From: Rotaria sp. Silwood1
Taxonomy: Eukaryota; Rotifera; Eurotatoria; Philodinida; Philodinidae
DNA length: 64,000 nt
NCBI GenBank assembly: GCA_905250075.1
Contig: CAJNOP010000009.1
Location: 2,561,581 to 2,625,580, forward strand
Reading direction: 5' to 3'
In this document: one piece after another, positions 61,821-64,000 of the stretch
Position numbering within the stretch: the stretch's first letter is position 1
How the letters are laid out: every line of letters starts with the position of its first letter
Notes under the pieces: generated by a model
What the model was told of the DNA's origin: nothing
Database searches by the model: none
Seen by the model: the letters and a program-made list of their open reading frames with translations, nothing else
Made by a program: the position numbers and the translations under genes

Positions 61821-62756
61821 ATAGCCGATCGATTATCTCAGACTGATCAACATTCGTATCCTTTCTTCTTATTGATTGGCTCAAGAATCTAGTTCTTAAT
61901 TTAATTCGAAAGTCATAACTCATAGTGAATTGTCAGATTACTTGATTATTTGCTTTCTTTTGATGATTAAATATGTTGTTATTTTTCATTTTTTTCATCC
62001 TATATATTAGCAGCACATCATCACAGTTCGGTGTGGGCATGGATATGTGCGTATATAGTTCAAATCTACATCCATATGGACACCCGCACACGCACAATAG
62101 CACTCACATCCACGCTAGGATTCATACCATCTACTCACACATAATCTTCTTAACCAACATATTCATATTTTATCCTGCTTGCCTATTTCCATATTCGTTG
62201 ACACATTGAAGGATAGTTGATAAAAGTTTCAATGTGAATTTTTAAATTTTATCTTCAATAATGGAAACAAGAAATCAGATAAATGCTGTGATAGACCACA
62301 AGACTAACAAGCAGCAGGTTATCCTTGTACATATAAACGTATGACATTTAGAGTAAAAGTCTGCGTTATTTAGCGAAAATGATTCAACATCATTCTGAAA
62401 CGGGAAGAATCTCTATAATCATTGGAGAGAAAGAACTGAAAAGTAGAAAGCGTGTTTCGCACTGAGCAATAGTGAAATCAATATATGAACATGAAGTAAA
62501 AACAAAAAACGATGAGGAATTAAAAAATGAAGTGAAAACAGAAACTGGATGATAGCAGCATAGTAACACTTGAAGACGAACGCAGAGTTCCTATAGTATG
62601 AACGCATGTCGAAAATATTCGTATTCAATAAACAGACAGAGGAGCATTCGATACGAGTTCTTGTTGGCTTCTAAAGAAGTTTACGCACATGTTAAATACG
62701 CACTGTAGTTTGAAGAGCTATTGTTTATGAGTTCCGCATGTTAACCCTGTCAAGGA

Positions 62757-64000
62757 TTATCCTGACAGGCCTTTCTCAATCAAATGTATGAATGTGGTAC
62801 CTCTCTCTTCGAAATTCGTAAACATATCGTAACTAGCGGCAGCTGGTGAAAGCAAACAAGTCTTACCAACTCGAGTAACTTTGAAAGCGATATCTACTAC
62901 TTCTGCATATGTTTTCGTTATATAAAGGTGATTTTCTGGTAGTAAGTTTTTGTCGAAAGCTTCATGCATTCGTTTGCCAGCAGATCCAATAAAGATCAAG
63001 TTTGGAATAGGATGCTGGTAAATAAATTCTATTAAGCTAGAGTAGTCGATTCCACGATCAAAGCCACCCAGAATCAGAGTATCTACATTTTGAATCGTTT
63101 TCAAAGCTGCGATAGTAGTTTCAGGAATTGTTGAAATGGAATCGTTGTAAAAATGAATGCCCCGAAAATTTCCAACATACTCAAGTCGATGAGGAAGCGA
63201 CTTGAAATCATTAAATCCTTCTTGTATAGTATCATCCGGTACAGTTAGAATTCGACAAACTGCAGCTGCTGCCATCATATTGAATAGATTATGATCACCC
63301 ATGAGAGTCTTACGACCATTTGCGTCATAAAACAATACTGAATGCCCTTGTTCAGCTATAAATATCTGATTATTCATTATGTAGAACCCATCTTTCAATT
63401 GTTGAGTAACACTCAAAGCAACTCTCTTTCGAGGGTCTTTGAAATCAGCAAGGAAATCAGTGATGATAGCATTATCGGCGTTATAAATCACAAAGTCCTT
63501 TTCATTCTGAAAACGCACTATATTCAGTTTCGATTGCTGATACTGCTCGTATGAGCAATAATAATCCAAATGTTCTTGGAAAATATTCAGCAACACGCTT
63601 ATACGAGGTGCCTGGCGAATAAATTGTAATTGATGTGAAGATAACTCATAAACAATAAGCGTTTCTGACGTAATTTGATCTATCATATCAAATGGAGGAA
63701 TACCTATGTTTCCTACTAGAACAACATTTGTTGTATATTTTTGAACAATATGATAAATCAATGAAGTTGTTGTACTTTTCCCTTTCGTTCCAGTGATTCC
63801 AATGGTTTGAGAGCTAAAAACACTTAAAAATAGATCTGCTTGAGAAGAAATTCGCGGATCGTTAGCAAGTTTTGGATGATGTTTAAGTGAAATTCCGGGA
63901 GTTTTTATTATCAGATCGTATTCCGATAAATCCTCAAGATAATTGTCTCCTAATCGCAACACGACTTTTGGATCATTAGCCAATTGTTGATTGTCGATCA
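62757..64000 (-). CDS. murD: UDP-N-acetylmuramoyl-L-alanine:D-glutamate ligase, bacterial type (5' end beyond window)
   Basis: In bacteria MurD adds D-glutamate to UDP-MurNAc-L-alanine in peptidoglycan precursor synthesis. About 413 residues are visible in one uninterrupted frame. The protein continues past the window edge, because the frame stays open upstream of the TTG at 63983, and roughly the first 50 family residues are missing. Motifs are complete: ATP loop GITGTKGKSTTTSL, YELSSHQLQF, NIFQEHLDYY, PHRLEYVGNFRGIHFYNDS, ILGGFDRGIDYS and LLSPAAASYDMFTNFEERG. No intron is seen in 1.2 kb. Base composition is only slightly less AT-rich than host genes. Neighbouring genes with introns make this a chromosomal copy in a eukaryote, not contamination, unless the assembly is chimeric. 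Bdelloids are known to carry bacterial cell-wall genes. What the enzyme does in an animal is unknown. Confidence 0.9.
   Translation of the reverse strand, partial: IDNQQLANDPKVVLRLGDNYLEDLSEYDLIIKTPGISLKHHPKLANDPRISSQADLFLSVFSSQTIGITGTKGKSTTTSLIYHIVQKYTTNVVLVGNIGIPPFDMIDQITSETLIVYELSSHQLQFIRQAPRISVLLNIFQEHLDYYCSYEQYQQSKLNIVRFQNEKDFVIYNADNAIITDFLADFKDPRKRVALSVTQQLKDGFYIMNNQIFIAEQGHSVLFYDANGRKTLMGDHNLFNMMAAAAVCRILTVPDDTIQEGFNDFKSLPHRLEYVGNFRGIHFYNDSISTIPETTIAALKTIQNVDTLILGGFDRGIDYSSLIEFIYQHPIPNLIFIGSAGKRMHEAFDKNLLPENHLYITKTYAEVVDIAFKVTRVGKTCLLSPAAASYDMFTNFEERGTTFIHLIEKGLSG

Larger units (their letters stand above)
60159..62756. other. Intergenic region with gene remnants
   Basis: Lies between the 3' end of the helicase gene and the 3' end of the MurD gene (convergent). 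It holds a short AGATC tandem (60580-60597) and the exon-like remnants at 60.7-61.8 kb, listed separately. No other gene is supported. Confidence 0.45.

Noticed and set aside
61973-62209. 78-codon plus-strand frame with repeated His/Thr
   Set aside because: Generated by CAC/ACA-rich simple sequence. No support as a gene.

Overview
The window looks like nuclear DNA of a bdelloid rotifer (Adineta or Rotaria type). This is inferred from the gene content, not from a marker gene. The DNA is strongly AT-rich. Genes are split by mostly 50-60 bp GT-AG introns with a few long ones, and intergenic spaces are 1-5 kb. Animal genes (monoamine-type SLC6 transporter, ASB ankyrin/SOCS protein, NFIL3-type bZIP factor, cyclophilin, LRR receptor, VWA7-like remnant) sit beside genes of bacterial type: a carboxylic-acid-reductase-like A-T-R enzyme, and a MurD ligase cut by the window edge. 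Such mixtures are known from bdelloid genomes. Protein lengths and exon joins come from reading splice signals and codon phase by eye, so junctions may be off by a base or two.

Layout. 0.9-4.3 kb (+): nine-exon gene for a Gly/His-rich, Val-Pro-rich protein of unknown function. 7.2-9.6 kb (+): SLC6 transporter. 9.8-11.5 kb (-): two exon-like remnants. 14.6-16.3 kb (-): ASB protein. 16.7-17.3 kb: a dense cluster of nuclear-receptor half-sites, just upstream of an NFIL3/vrille-type bZIP gene at 17.4-19.0 kb (+). 20.0-21.4 kb (+): cyclophilin-type prolyl isomerase with a disordered N-terminal extension. 25.8-27.6 kb (-): single-exon LRR membrane receptor. 31.8-32.4 kb (+): unknown 213-residue protein. 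35.7-38.2 kb (-): VWA7-like pseudogene with at least five breaks. 40.0-45.4 kb (+): ZZ finger fused to a carboxylic-acid-reductase-like enzyme. 47.2-47.6 kb (-): small protein with a homeodomain-like/Myb-like helix-turn-helix. 48.8-60.2 kb (+): 1,907-residue DEAH helicase with CCCH finger, RRM-like segments and a RING-IBR-RING ubiquitin ligase. 60.7-61.8 kb (+): exon-like remnants. 62.8 kb to the edge (-): MurD.

The spaces between genes carry at least five long, imperfect inverted repeats (about 0.4-1.0 kb each). Those at 32,789-33,824 and 47,680-48,120 are well preserved, and the other three are eroded. They look like foldback/MITE-type elements of different ages. No CRISPR array, rRNA, tRNA or intact autonomous transposon was recognised.

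The genes do not form a pathway. The most notable items are the ZZ-A-T-R fusion, the helicase-RBR fusion, the bacterial MurD, the receptor half-site cluster upstream of the bZIP gene, and the fresh palindromes.
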